Assembly (NCBI RefSeq): GCF_009017415.1
Contig: NC_092405.1
Span: 3,162,001 to 3,226,000, forward strand
Direction of reading: 5' to 3'
Source: Aspergillus flavus
Lineage: Eukaryota; Ascomycota; Eurotiomycetes; Eurotiales; Aspergillaceae
Length of the DNA: 64,000 nucleotides
The position numbers and the translations under genes are program-made. The notes beneath the pieces were generated by a model that saw only the letters and a list, made by a program, of their open reading frames with translations, did no database searches and was not told where the DNA came from. Positions within the stretch are counted from its first letter, which is position 1; each line of letters begins with the position of its first letter. Shown piece after piece: positions 50,266 to 60,082 of the stretch.

Positions 50266-51890
50266 TCATATCTCGAATTCTTCAAGGTCCTCGGGCTCAT
50301 GACTCTCTGCTTCCAAAGCATCCACAGCACGCTGAAGCTCGTGCTCACCGACAAGGATGGTGCCCGCCCGTGCAGTGCTGAGGAAGCTGATCTCAACAGC
50401 CTCTATGGAGCTGTCCAAGTCAGGCTGCAGGTGGTGGGTCAGATTGCTGTTGGCTAATTTGCGTCCAGAACCAGGGGTTGGAGGTTTCACGGGTCCGCCC
50501 GATCCGACACTCGAAGAGAAAAAACGATTCATGGTGTCATCAAAAGAAGAAAAGCCATTGAAAGAATGAGACATAATTGTGGAAGAACCGTCCGTGATGT
50601 CATCGCCTCGAGCATGCGTAGCGTCTGCCAACCTACCAGCTACGCCACAAACAATACCAGTAGCCTCTAATGGAAGTTTGCGCAGATCTAGCATGATAGG
50701 GACAAGGATCTCCTCTTTTGAGCCTAATAAGAGACTGGTTTCGTCATCTGGCTCGGCAGGGAATGTAGGGTCACTCGAGAATCGGGGCAAAAGCCGCTGT
50801 TCCAACAAGAGTGAGGCTGCGGGATCGGCAGCCGTCATGGTAAGAGACAGAAAGCGTGGCTTGTCGACGACAAGAGCGATTGTCAGCGCATCGCGTAGTA
50901 TAGATATAGAGCTGACGTCACTGCTGTCACGATGGTGAACCGCACAATGAACTAAGCGGAGAGATCTATCAACCGAAGGAGTGATGCTATTCTTTCGCAA
51001 AGAAGAGAAAGTGCGAGTCTGTAATTCATCAAGTGACGATGGTGGAGGAGTGGGCGGGGGAGATCCCAGGCTGCTGGCGGACCGAGAGGACACGGGACTG
51101 AGGCAACTGTTGAACTGATTGTTGTTGATGAATGCGTCCGTTGACATCTCGAATTGAAACCCACGCTTTTCCAGAGTTCGGATTACCTGCGTCTTGCTAC
51201 GCAGAGGAACAATGATATAGTCTGAGAAGTAAGTGGAAATAAAAAATATAGAGCTGCAAATATCCTCATTAGCACAACCTACGATTTGGAAAAGAAGAAA
51301 AAGAGACATACATTCCCGCCATCGCTAATGGACTGGTGAGTTCGAGTACTCGTTGGCCCGCCTCGAGACCTTCTCCGTAAACTTGCATGGCGATGAAATC
51401 CTCACGACTAATAGACAAGCGGCACGGGTTAGATACGTTGTCTTTCGCAAACCGTTCTACCAACGGGGCGAAATAGTCATTGGCGAGTTGCCTAGGACAC
51501 ATAATAGAACATTCCACAGGTGTAATGGAGAGGTTCAAGAACGCGGGTTGGGCGCGTTTGTGGACGCCGTCGGGGCCACCATTCTGGAAATCTGCATGAT
51601 TTCCACTAATTGGAGGTACCTCATGAAAAAGGACCTGAAGGATTGGATTTAAAAAATAGGGGTAGAGATCTAGTGGAATATGGACGAGGGCCAGTCGATC
51701 ATCCTGCATTACCATCATTGTTGTTAGCAAGCTAAGCCTCAAGAAACGAAGGATCACTGGAAATGTCCAGCAGTTGTCTGAAGAAGCCATATTCAGGAAT
51801 CATGCTGTAAGGTGATCTAAGGCATGTAGGACATAGTAGGCTCACCATGAACTGGACTTGAGCAGAAATGAGCGACAGTGACTGCTCCAT
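50266..51890 (-). CDS. ACT-domain protein, CASTOR-like (possible amino-acid sensor)
   Basis: Three exons: 51846-51890, 51312-51703 and 50266-51253, giving 474 residues. The protein begins MEQSLSLISAQVQFMDDRLA and continues LVHIPLDLYPYFLNPILQVL. Two ACT-like segments follow. The second contains SPLAMAGISIFFISTYFSDY (spanning the second splice) and IIVPLRSKTQVIRTLEKRGF. This S-P-L-A-x-A-G-I-S-I-F pattern with S-T-Y-x-S-D-x-I-x-V is the hallmark of CASTOR/GATSL proteins; human CASTOR1 binds arginine to control mTORC1. A Ser/Pro-rich linker (about 185-240) separates a third region (LVHCAVHHRD onward) that looks like a further repeat. Arginine sensing in this fungus is inference only. The gene has a gene-free upstream region of about 3 kb. 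Confidence 0.82.
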
Positions 51891-54800
51891 CTTTTCAGGG
51901 GTATTGTAAAGTCTGTGTGGCTCAAGAACAGGTCAGACGCCGGCGCTTCACGAGGGCGATCTCGTGAATAAATCACTGGTGGATTTAGTGCGGCGCAGGA
52001 CAATAGAGCCAGGCTGAATTGAGGCTCTTCGTTGATGGTGTGGCAAGGCTGGATTTCAGCAGGTAGGACTATATATAGGAATACAAATCAAGGAAGAACG
52101 AGGACTTGACAGTCCACTCCGCGTGATTGATTCCTGTCGAAACTTTAGACGGCGCAAATGATATACTAAGAATAATCTTGAGGCGGTACTGGTGTAATTG
52201 ATAGCTTGCCTTTGTGAGCAACTAGATGAGCCGAGCAACAAAGTATTTTTAGACGGACAGCAGGCAGCATAAAGTCGGTTCGTCTGTTTGTCTTATACAG
52301 CATAGTTTTGTTTCCGTTGAATCTTTTGAGACGTTGAGCAGTCATTCCTTCTCGTCGACCGCCTTCCGTTACGCCATTTTCTGAGGGAATGATATCAATA
52401 AGACCAGCACACAAGTAAGGGGTAGTCGAACGATGATGCTATAAGAGACGGACAATCAGGGAAAGATGAGGAGCATGGCATCAGAGATGGTTCGAAGCAC
52501 ACCAGAACCGGAATGAGTCAAGACGGTGGAAGAGAACAAGACCTCCTCAGGTGACTTGGACTCTATGCCTGTTCTGTACTTGCGTCTCTTTTCCTCACTG
52601 ACTCAGTTACGACTCCCTCTTTTCTCCCTCTTCTTCACCCTTTCCAATGCAATGCGATGAATTGATAATTATTTTGTCGGCTGCTCTTTCCGGCTTGCTG
52701 AAACTTGAGTCACGGAAGGTTTGTCGCAAAAAAGGTCCCCACACAGATATCCACAATCGTTGGAAGCTTAACCAAGGCAAAAGAAAAGGAAAAACAAAAT
52801 CAATTATGAGGGTATATATGAACGGTTGCCTCTCCCTTCAGAATTTTTTTTCTGGCTTTTTGGCCCCCTGAGGCCTGAGCAACTGCTTGAGGAAATCTCG
52901 TTAATGCCTTATCCTCTTTTTTTACCTAATGATCTTTCGCAATAGATATAGCCGTTGGCCGAGTGGTTCGTTCAGTGTCGTGTCTCCACCAACACCACTG
53001 CTTATCAGCAGTAGTAGCAAATGAGCAATTCCGTTGCGATCGCCACTCCGCGGTAGGCGCCACTACCGATAAATGCCTGTGCTTTTGCTGGTCGAATCCT
53101 CCCGGCGCACGGTTCCTATGCCAAATCCAATGGTCCTGTGTGGGCAGATCAGGATTTGAGACGACTGATTCATGGCGGATGCTTATGGGCTCCCCGCACT
53201 TTGAAGCGACAGGGATCATGGGGTAACTTACTTGGGCTAGTCAGGCACCGCAAGACTGATCGGTCACACAGTCTGCAGTTGAATGGAGTGTGGCAGCACC
53301 ATTCGTATCGTAAGATATGGATCTCCACCCTCTTCGCAAGCAAGGGAAGCCCGTTTTCGACGAGAGATAAAGCGGGTGGATTTGGGAGGGTCCCAATGAC
53401 ACTGCAATGAGTTAGTTGGGTGGAGTCTTGTCCATCCACGGAATGCCAGCGGGAGACCCCTACGATAAGGGAAACCCTCCGCATTCTTTGAACCTGCCAT
53501 AATCATGGCATCACCCACTTCCCCTTCGGAATATAACACCAGCAGTACAACCCTGGTGCAGATATTGTTTCATCTAGCAAGCAAATGTCAATGCAACGGC
53601 GTCATACCAAACGATGTCTATGAATCCCGTCGGAGGTCAATTAGCTCGTCATTCGCAACGGCAATCACCACAAATGGCGAGTCTGGTTTTACATTCCTCG
53701 GCACTGCCGGTTAAAACATCCAAGACATTCATCTGACTGCGCTTGCAGCGCTACAATAGCAAATAACTGTGAAATCTATGTCCCATGACCTTCTCACAGC
53801 GCAGCTTTTATCTTTCACAAAAACTCACTAGCATGGTTGTTTCTCAAGCGCTTTCCCATATCTTGCTCTTCATGCATACAGTTGTCTACCTCTGACGATC
53901 ATCTACAGGCAGTCAAAATCACGACTCTCGCGTTCACTGGCTTCTGGGAATCCCAATCATCAGATCATGTCGCCATCTCGGTGATCTACTGGTTATGCTT
54001 GCCTAGTCAGTTTCTGACGTATGTAGGGTCCACTACATCCTTTGACTGCATTTGACGACCATACGACTCTCTTAATAATTTAGGTGTCTAGCGTGTCAAC
54101 ATATACCCAACCTGACCATTTCCGGTCTTCTCTTTCCGTTAGGCAGATAACCATCACCAGCTCTCTGACCGATGTGGGCTCCATAATGAGCGATTTAGAT
54201 CCCTTGTCGCTTCCAATAGTTTCACATGCTTTTCAGCTTCCTCTCCGCGGTATTTGTGCTCTCAGGCTTTAGTCTATGGAGTCTATAAGACATGGACTTA
54301 ATGACCCATTCTCCGTCTATTTGAATAATACTTCAAGGTCCACTGGTATACATACCCTTCTGATGAAGGAGCCCTTATCAACTATCAAAAATCCACCTGG
54401 AAGGACGGCATTCCCACTAACTGTACCACATAGATATTTGAAGTTAGAGAATCAACGGCTGCTACCAACCATTCATGGGATCACTAAGGGTCCTGAATAT
54501 TAGAAGAATACAATCATTACAGAACCTGTACATACTCCACTAGCCGTCATTTAGTATCATCCAATGAGAAGGACGACCGCATCGCCCTGTGCTCTGAAAC
54601 ATGTCAAGATTACCACTAAATCATGACTGTCGTAGTGTCACAGTCTTACCTACCTATCAGACGTCATATCAACCTAGGGTTAGTATACGGCCAGAAATTC
54701 CTTCATTATTGAAGGATCCAGAGCACCACTATGTACGAGTAGCTCAGTCATTGTAAATAGCTTAAATAGCCAGAGCCAATCTCTTACAGTAGTCTCGTTA

Positions 54801-54980
54801 TCCCCATTTCCACGCCCATCTGCAATAGTATATGAAACATACAAATTCTATCCATGCCAAGTGGACCTATACACGACCATATTATAAACAAAAACAATAG
54901 CAACAACAACAACTTCATAAGAAACCCACAATCCACCCCAACCCCCAACCAACCAACCCACTCAAGACCACATACACACA
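51891..54980. other. Gene-free 3.1 kb between CASTOR-like gene and a small-protein gene
   Basis: The flanking genes diverge, so both promoters lie here, but 3.1 kb is long for this genome. Purine-rich sequence on the plus strand at about 52440-52530 (pyrimidine-rich on the minus strand) suggests the CASTOR-like mRNA may start there, giving a leader of several hundred nt with short upstream ORFs (52166-52414 and 52056-52241, minus strand). From 52900 to 54900 I see only short overlapping frames on both strands and no protein family, transposon remnant or canonical RNA gene. It could hold a non-coding RNA or distal regulatory sequence. Confidence 0.4.
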
Positions 54981-55397
54981 ATGACCACCAACCACCACTC
55001 CAAGCAACCTGTACCAACCCACACCATCCACCCAATCTCCCCAGTCGACCTAACCCGGCTAACCCCCTCCCAACAAGCCATCTACAACTGTCTCCGCTCC
55101 CAAGGCTGGACCGACACACACTGCACCACCTGGCTACGAAGCACCGAGCACATGCAAGAGTCTCTATCCGGGTGGTTCCGCGCGCAGGGCTGGAGCGAGG
55201 AGCAGCTGCGGGCGTTTCGGGAGCGGTGCGAGGGGGACTTGCCGGTGGGTGTTGCGCCGCCGGTTACGGGGGATGATGGATGGCAGGCGGAGTTTGATTT
55301 GCAGGGTAAGTTGCTTGGGGAGGCGGGGAGGAGGAAGAGGGTTGGAGAGGAGATGGGGGTTGGTTTTGGGGTTGGGGGGAGGAGGGGGTCTAGGTAG
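54981..55397 (+). CDS. Small hypothetical protein with duplicated GW motif (138 aa)
   Basis: Single-exon ORF with a good start context (ACACAATGA). I do not recognise the family. The middle contains an imperfect internal repeat: CLRSQGWTDTHCTTWLR and WFRAQGWSEEQLRAFRERC, about 30 residues apart, each with an aromatic-Arg-x-Gln-Gly-Trp core followed by an acidic/polar helix. This suggests two similar helical hairpins. The N-terminus is His/Pro/Thr-rich and the C-terminus is Gly/Arg-rich (GVGFGVGGRRGSR). No signal peptide or membrane segment is seen. GC content rises sharply within the ORF compared with its flanks, which supports coding. A competing frame from 54854 is a shadow. Confidence 0.6.
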   Translation: MTTNHHSKQPVPTHTIHPISPVDLTRLTPSQQAIYNCLRSQGWTDTHCTTWLRSTEHMQESLSGWFRAQGWSEEQLRAFRERCEGDLPVGVAPPVTGDDGWQAEFDLQGKLLGEAGRRKRVGEEMGVGFGVGGRRGSR

Positions 55398-55645
55398 TCA
55401 TTGTGATGTGGTGGTGAAGGGTGCAGAGGAAGGAAGAGGTGTGTGTGTATGTTGTTATTGATTGTGGATTTGGTGGATTGTCTTTGGGTTTGTCTTGTGG
55501 TTGCTTTTGTTTGTTTCAGATACCTTTATGTGCGAATAGTACGAACTACAGAGGGATGTGGCTCTATTATCTATTGATGCTCTAGGAATGTACATATTCT
55601 GGAAGGGAAGAAGTGGAACAAGACAAGAATCACTTCTCTATATAG

Positions 55646-56038
55646 CTATTCACGCTTCCTATCATGATGAGAGAAGAGGTTCCGGGGTATGCTCAGAATG
55701 TAATACAACAGGCTAAGCAGAGCTCTTGATGGTATCATGGCAATAGTAGCCCTAATATCAGACGAGATAGAAAACAAAAGAAGTGCTCTGTAGGCAAGGT
55801 AAACAGTTATACATGCATATATATCATTGATCAAAGTCATTACCGAGTTTTGTCTGTCTGACAACAATACAGTTACATATATCAACAAAGCAGCCCAATG
55901 ATTTTTGGATTGTCCTCTGAGCCAGAGCAAGAAACCAATCATAGATAGAAGAAACGATGACAACGCCGGCAATGCATGAATCATCCCAACAAACAACAAT
56001 GGTATAAATCGAATCCTACCGAGCCAACCCAACTGCAT
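55646..56038 (-). CDS. Hydrophobic ORF directly after prp45 (130 codons), doubtful
   Basis: This minus-strand frame starts 7 nt after the prp45 stop codon and would encode a protein with about four hydrophobic segments, for example FIPLLFVGMIHALPALSSFL, WAALLIYVTVLL and ACITVYLAYRALLLFSI, ending in a basic tail (HHDRKRE). No family is recognised. It lies where the prp45 3' UTR must be, and AT-rich non-coding DNA often reads as hydrophobic, so it may be chance. If real it would require reinitiation on the prp45 mRNA or an internal promoter. Confidence 0.25.
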   Translation of the reverse strand: MQLGWLGRIRFIPLLFVGMIHALPALSSFLLSMIGFLLWLRGQSKNHWAALLIYVTVLLSDRQNSVMTLINDIYACITVYLAYRALLLFSISSDIRATIAMIPSRALLSLLYYILSIPRNLFSHHDRKRE

Positions 56039-56045
56039 CTAGTAA

Positions 56046-57933
56046 TTACTCCTCGTCGACTCTGGCGCGCTTGGAGCCACGGTCTTCACGATCGACTTCC
56101 TGAATGCCGTAGCGCTTCTGTCCAGCTCCGCCGGTGACGTCGGCAATCATACTGTCGATGCCGAAGGGATCAGTGGTGTCTTTCTCGAATTGAACAGGAC
56201 CATCACGAGCCTGTTTCCGTTAGCAGTGATCCTATTACAAAGTTGACGAAGACCAATCAAGTTACTCACCTCGGCATCAGCGGCTCCACGGAAGCCTTCC
56301 TTGGCCTTACCCAGAACTTCAAATCGGTTCGACTTCTGAATCCTGCTCATTTCTCCCTCGGCACCACCCTCGTCGTCGTCGGCATCGACTTGGGCCCGGG
56401 GACGGTAGATGCTGTTGATGGCGTCCTGCGCAGCAAACAACGGCTTGTCATAAGGGTTATCCTCGTTGAATCCGGAGTCCATTCCACTCGTCTGGTTAAA
56501 CAGACGAGAATCCCACATAGTCTCGGAAGACTGAGTCGGTTTGGCCAATCCCAGAGCGACCTTCTCCGAGATATCACGATTCTGTTCACGGGCCATGGCC
56601 TGAATACGTCTCTCTGTACCCATTCTCGACTGACGGAGCTGTCTCTCGTTTTCCTGGCGGCGTTCGCGACGCATGCGCTCGCGCTCCCGGGCAGCTTGTT
56701 CGTCATCACTAGGAGTGCGAGACCGATCAGAGTACGGAGACGGACTGCGGCTGACACTGCGAGAACGAGAACGAGAGCGAGAAACGGCACGGGAGTCGCG
56801 GCGGCTGCTGGTAGCTCTCTCTTCGCGGGCCTTTTGGGCAAGTGCCCGCAGGTGTTCTTCCTTCTGCGCCTTTTCCTTTTCCGCCAGCTTTTGCTGCATC
56901 TGAGCACGCAGTCTAACCTCCTCACGAGCATGTCTATCGGCAGTGAACAAAGCCTCAGCAAACTGAGCAAACTTATCGTTAATAGTAACATCTTGCAGAC
57001 CACGACCATCTGCGGCCAAACGCTTATCGAGCGGAACCGTATAACCCTTGGGATTCTTCCAATTCGACACGGGCGGTGGAATCTTCCAGGCCTCCTGATC
57101 TTCTGCCGTAAGCTTCCGCGGCGGCGAATGCATGATCGGCGGGGGCGGCGACGGCGGTCCACGAGGGATCTTCTTATGCTTGAACTTCGGCGGTTCCATG
57201 GGATCCTGCTGCCTTTCCACAATCTTCATGATCCGGTCATTCTTCCGAGAATTATCACCCATCTGGTTGGCAGGCGTATAACGAACAAAGGTCGGCTCCG
57301 CCCGACTACCACCTTTCACGTTCTTAGGCTTCTGTGCTGCGACAGCTCCCGACACCAAGTTCGCCAGCGCATTCTTCGTCTTCTCCATCTGCTCCGCGAC
57401 TTCCTCTTCCGACGGCCGGTCAAGCGAGATTTCACCCATATCCACCCGCTGTCGGAGCGGAATCAAGTCCTTAAAGGAGGCGTGCACGATCCGGTTATCG
57501 CTGTGGCCTCGTCGCGCGATCGCATCGTATTTAACCTTTCCCTCTGCATCAACCTGGACAGCAAGTGCATTAGATGTCGATGATGAGCCTTTCCGGCCCA
57601 TGTCAAGCGGATACTGTGCGACCAAGATCTCGGGGAACGCGCCACCGTCGCCAAAATCTTCGGGGGCTCGAGGACGCCATCCGGTACGGTTTCCATACGG
57701 GGGAGGGCCAGTTTTCTAAAGCGTAGATCATTAGCATCCCCAATAACACATATATCTCACATTCAAATAAATGAGGATGAACTCACCCTTAACACAATCT
57801 GAGACTCATCGATCTGGTCCGCGCCCACGACCCGCGGACCACGGGGCTGCGCGTGATGCGGAATCTCCTCATCCTCGCCGGTGTATTTCGGCTTTGGAAG
57901 GGATTTGAAAAGCCCCTCTGCAATGGAAGTCAT
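56046..57933 (-). CDS. prp45: Pre-mRNA splicing factor Prp45/SNW1 (SKIP)
   Basis: Core spliceosome protein that threads through the active-site complex and also links splicing to transcription. Three exons: 57787-57933, 56270-57715 and 56046-56210, giving 585 residues. The start gives MTSIAEGLFKSLPKPKY. The SNW core is unmistakable: YTPANQMGDNSRKNDRIMKI, RIVHASFKDLIPLRQR, PPVSNWKNPKGYTVPLDKRL and FAQFAEALFTADRHAREEV. The S-N-W-K-N-P-K-G signature gives the family its name. After it come a coiled, charged region, an RS-rich stretch (SRSRSRSRSVSRSPS) and the conserved C-terminal blocks WDSRLFNQTSGMDSGF and EDNPYDKPLF, ending GSKRARVDEE. The start codon is preceded within a few bases by a run of ten C on the coding strand. 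Confidence 0.96.
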
Positions 57934-58730
57934 TGTCGAGGGGGGGGGGAACTCTTGATAAGGTGATGGGGGAAGAGGAGTGATTGATAAGTTGAAAGTT
58001 CTAGTGGTGGTTGGATGCTTTTTCTCTTTTTGGCGGCGGGATTGCGGGAGTGGATTCTGTGGCGCCCCGTAGTGTCTTTTTCCTGTCGTCTCGTCGTCAT
58101 TGTTTCCCGATTGGGAAGACGTCCGTTTTCATAGTTTATCACTAAATATCAACAAACATATCACCACTGCAGTACTGGTGTAGTAGGGTCAAGAAATCCC
58201 TCCGTATTTGCACGGAACATATGCCACGGCTGGGCTATTTTTTAGTTTCTCTTACCTTCCGTGAGCTTCTATAATCGTCTAATCCAACAATGACCAAGGG
58301 GTCTGATTATGTCTAAGAATCGTTAATGGAGCCAGTGACAAGTATTTGAGTTTCCTAGGCTCACAGTAATATACGAGCGTAGCCATGAGAGGCCATAGTT
58401 ACGCCTAGGAGGACTAGGTAGTTAGAGGAGGGAGTTCCATTGAATAAAGTACACCAGGTACAACTAAACTGTCGCCATCACAGGCCCCCCATCGTATTTA
58501 CCATCCAATATGCTCACTCCACAGTCAAATTGCAAAATCCTCATAGTATCCAGCGAGCATAGAGTCACCACTTATCCCCCGCAGCAGACAAGCCCAGCAA
58601 GTCAGCAAAAGCAGGTCTAGGGTTCGCTATGTGATATCAGCATCCCAAACGGACAAGTAACCAAAGCACGGAACACAGACAAGACAAAGAAAGCAAGGAA
58701 AGAGCGGAAAAGAAAAAGACATACCAAGTA
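57934..58730. other. prp45 promoter / 3' region of Cys-containing unknown
   Basis: An 800-bp spacer between two minus-strand genes. A G10 run (C10 on the coding strand) at 57940-57949 lies in the prp45 leader next to its ATG. The rest shows no gene. Confidence 0.5.
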
Positions 58731-59570
58731 TCAGAATGGCTGGTAGCGCTTGTGAAACTCGATATGACTGAGCCCACTCATCTGAAAGACTGCATTGAAA
58801 TCCTTAGCGTCATACCTGATCCTGTCCTTAGGCAAGCACACGTAGTAAGGCTGGCCAGCACAAGTGTTCACCCAATGGCCGGCACATTGCTTCTCAGCTA
58901 TCTGCTTGACAGTGAGGTGCATACAATCACCATTTGGTGCATGGAACCAGAACTTGCGGTCTTCCTCAACAAGGTATGGGACCTGGTACATCAGCTTTCC
59001 GGAGCTAGATGCTATGAGCGAGAAGTTAGTACTTTGCATTTGTTCTCCACTTGTAGTCAGGTACTGAGCAGGACAAGGGGATAGGGTCGATGATACCGGC
59101 AGAAACAGCCATCGGCTTGTTCACTTCAAACACATCGGGGTGATAAGGCTTAGGTATAACAGGGTTAGACACATCTACAGGGCGGCAAAGACAGTGGCCA
59201 GGATATCCTGCAGCCTATATTTATATTTTGTTAATGAGAATATGGCGTCATGCTCATTTTAGCGTACCTTGGGGCAGTAAGCGGGAGTAGGGAAAACGCC
59301 AACGTATGGTCCGCTGGAATAGCAGCTTGGGTGAAACTTGGGTCCAGGGCAGCACTGGTAGTCACCTTGAGCAGGAGTTGCGCCGGGTGCAGTCAGAGCA
59401 ATAGCAGCAGGTTTAGTAGAGGTAGTAGGAGTCGCAGTCACTGTGTGCTCTTCTGGCTGCAGCTTCGGGTAAGGGAATTGGTACTTGGCGGTGGCAACAG
59501 GAACTGGAGTATTAAAAGCAACGAAAGGTGTGCCCTCTTTGGCATCGCCATCACGGTGGATTGCAGTCAT
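58731..59570 (-). CDS. Hypothetical cysteine-containing protein (246 aa)
   Basis: Proposed exons: 59268-59570, 59051-59214 and 58731-59004, giving 246 residues. I do not recognise the family. The N-terminal ~75 residues are Pro/Thr/Ala-rich (TVTATPTTSTKPAAIAL). Then come clustered cysteines: GDYQCCPGPKFHPSCYSSG, PAYCPK, PGHCLCRPVD and PIPLSCS. The C-terminal third contains FWFHAPNGDCMHLTVKQIAE, CAGHWVNTCAGQPYYVC and ends HIEFHKRYQPF. About eleven cysteines would suit disulphides or metal binding, but no signal peptide is visible at the N-terminus. The second intron (46 nt, GTGGAG donor, TACTAAC branch site) is chosen because it is the only splice that keeps the frame; this is the weakest part. 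Confidence 0.65.
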
Positions 59571-60082
59571 GTTTATGTATGGGGTAAGAAGATATGGTTA
59601 CGCGGTCAAAGGGGTGAAAGGATGTGACAGGATGAAGATGTAACGAAATATCGCGAAGATAATAAACACAGAAAGGAATATATGAGGGGAGATAAGGTAA
59701 TCTGTAGTAACACCGGCAAACAAATGGTGGGATTCCAGTGGGATTGTTGGCATGACAGGCAGAAGCCAAAGTCCGTTACCTATCGGATGTTTCCCCTACT
59801 TCACTTGAAACCTCAACAAATCACCTAACCTTTCTTTCCGGAAGGCAAACTACATTCCAGAAGTTCAAATACTCCATTAGTACATATATTACTAGTGGTT
59901 TATGCTATTCATATTCCAAGAGTGCAGAACAATAAGTCTATCCGTCAGTACACCAAACATGCAAGAGGCAAAATGCAAAGTTGTGCGGCCCAAGAGTGGC
60001 GATGTCCAAAACAACAACATTGTCAGCAGCACCACAGCTATTAACATATCAATACAGATGTCATGCATTCACCAGATACTGG
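59571..60082. other. Promoter of Cys-containing unknown / DNAJC11-like 3' region
   Basis: A 512-bp spacer between two minus-strand genes. No gene or strong repeat is seen. Confidence 0.5.

Noticed and set aside
49956..50396. 146-codon minus-strand frame overlapping the end of the CASTOR-like gene
   Set aside because: Different frame from the spliced gene, with no family resemblance; lies in the convergent 3' region.
52955..53099. tRNA-like A box (TTGGCCGAGTGG) and B-box-like GGTCGAATCC
   Set aside because: The T loop lacks one T, the spacing would need an unusually long intron, and no acceptor stem can be paired at the right distance.
54854..55276. 140-codon frame overlapping the 138-residue gene in another frame
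   Set aside because: Composition is low-complexity Asn/His/Pro then Ala/Gly; the frame starting at 54981 has a better start context and an internal repeat.
56243..57583. 446-codon open frame on the plus strand, antisense to prp45
   Set aside because: It mirrors the Arg/Ser-rich and biased codon content of prp45, has no family features, and the minus-strand protein is unmistakable.
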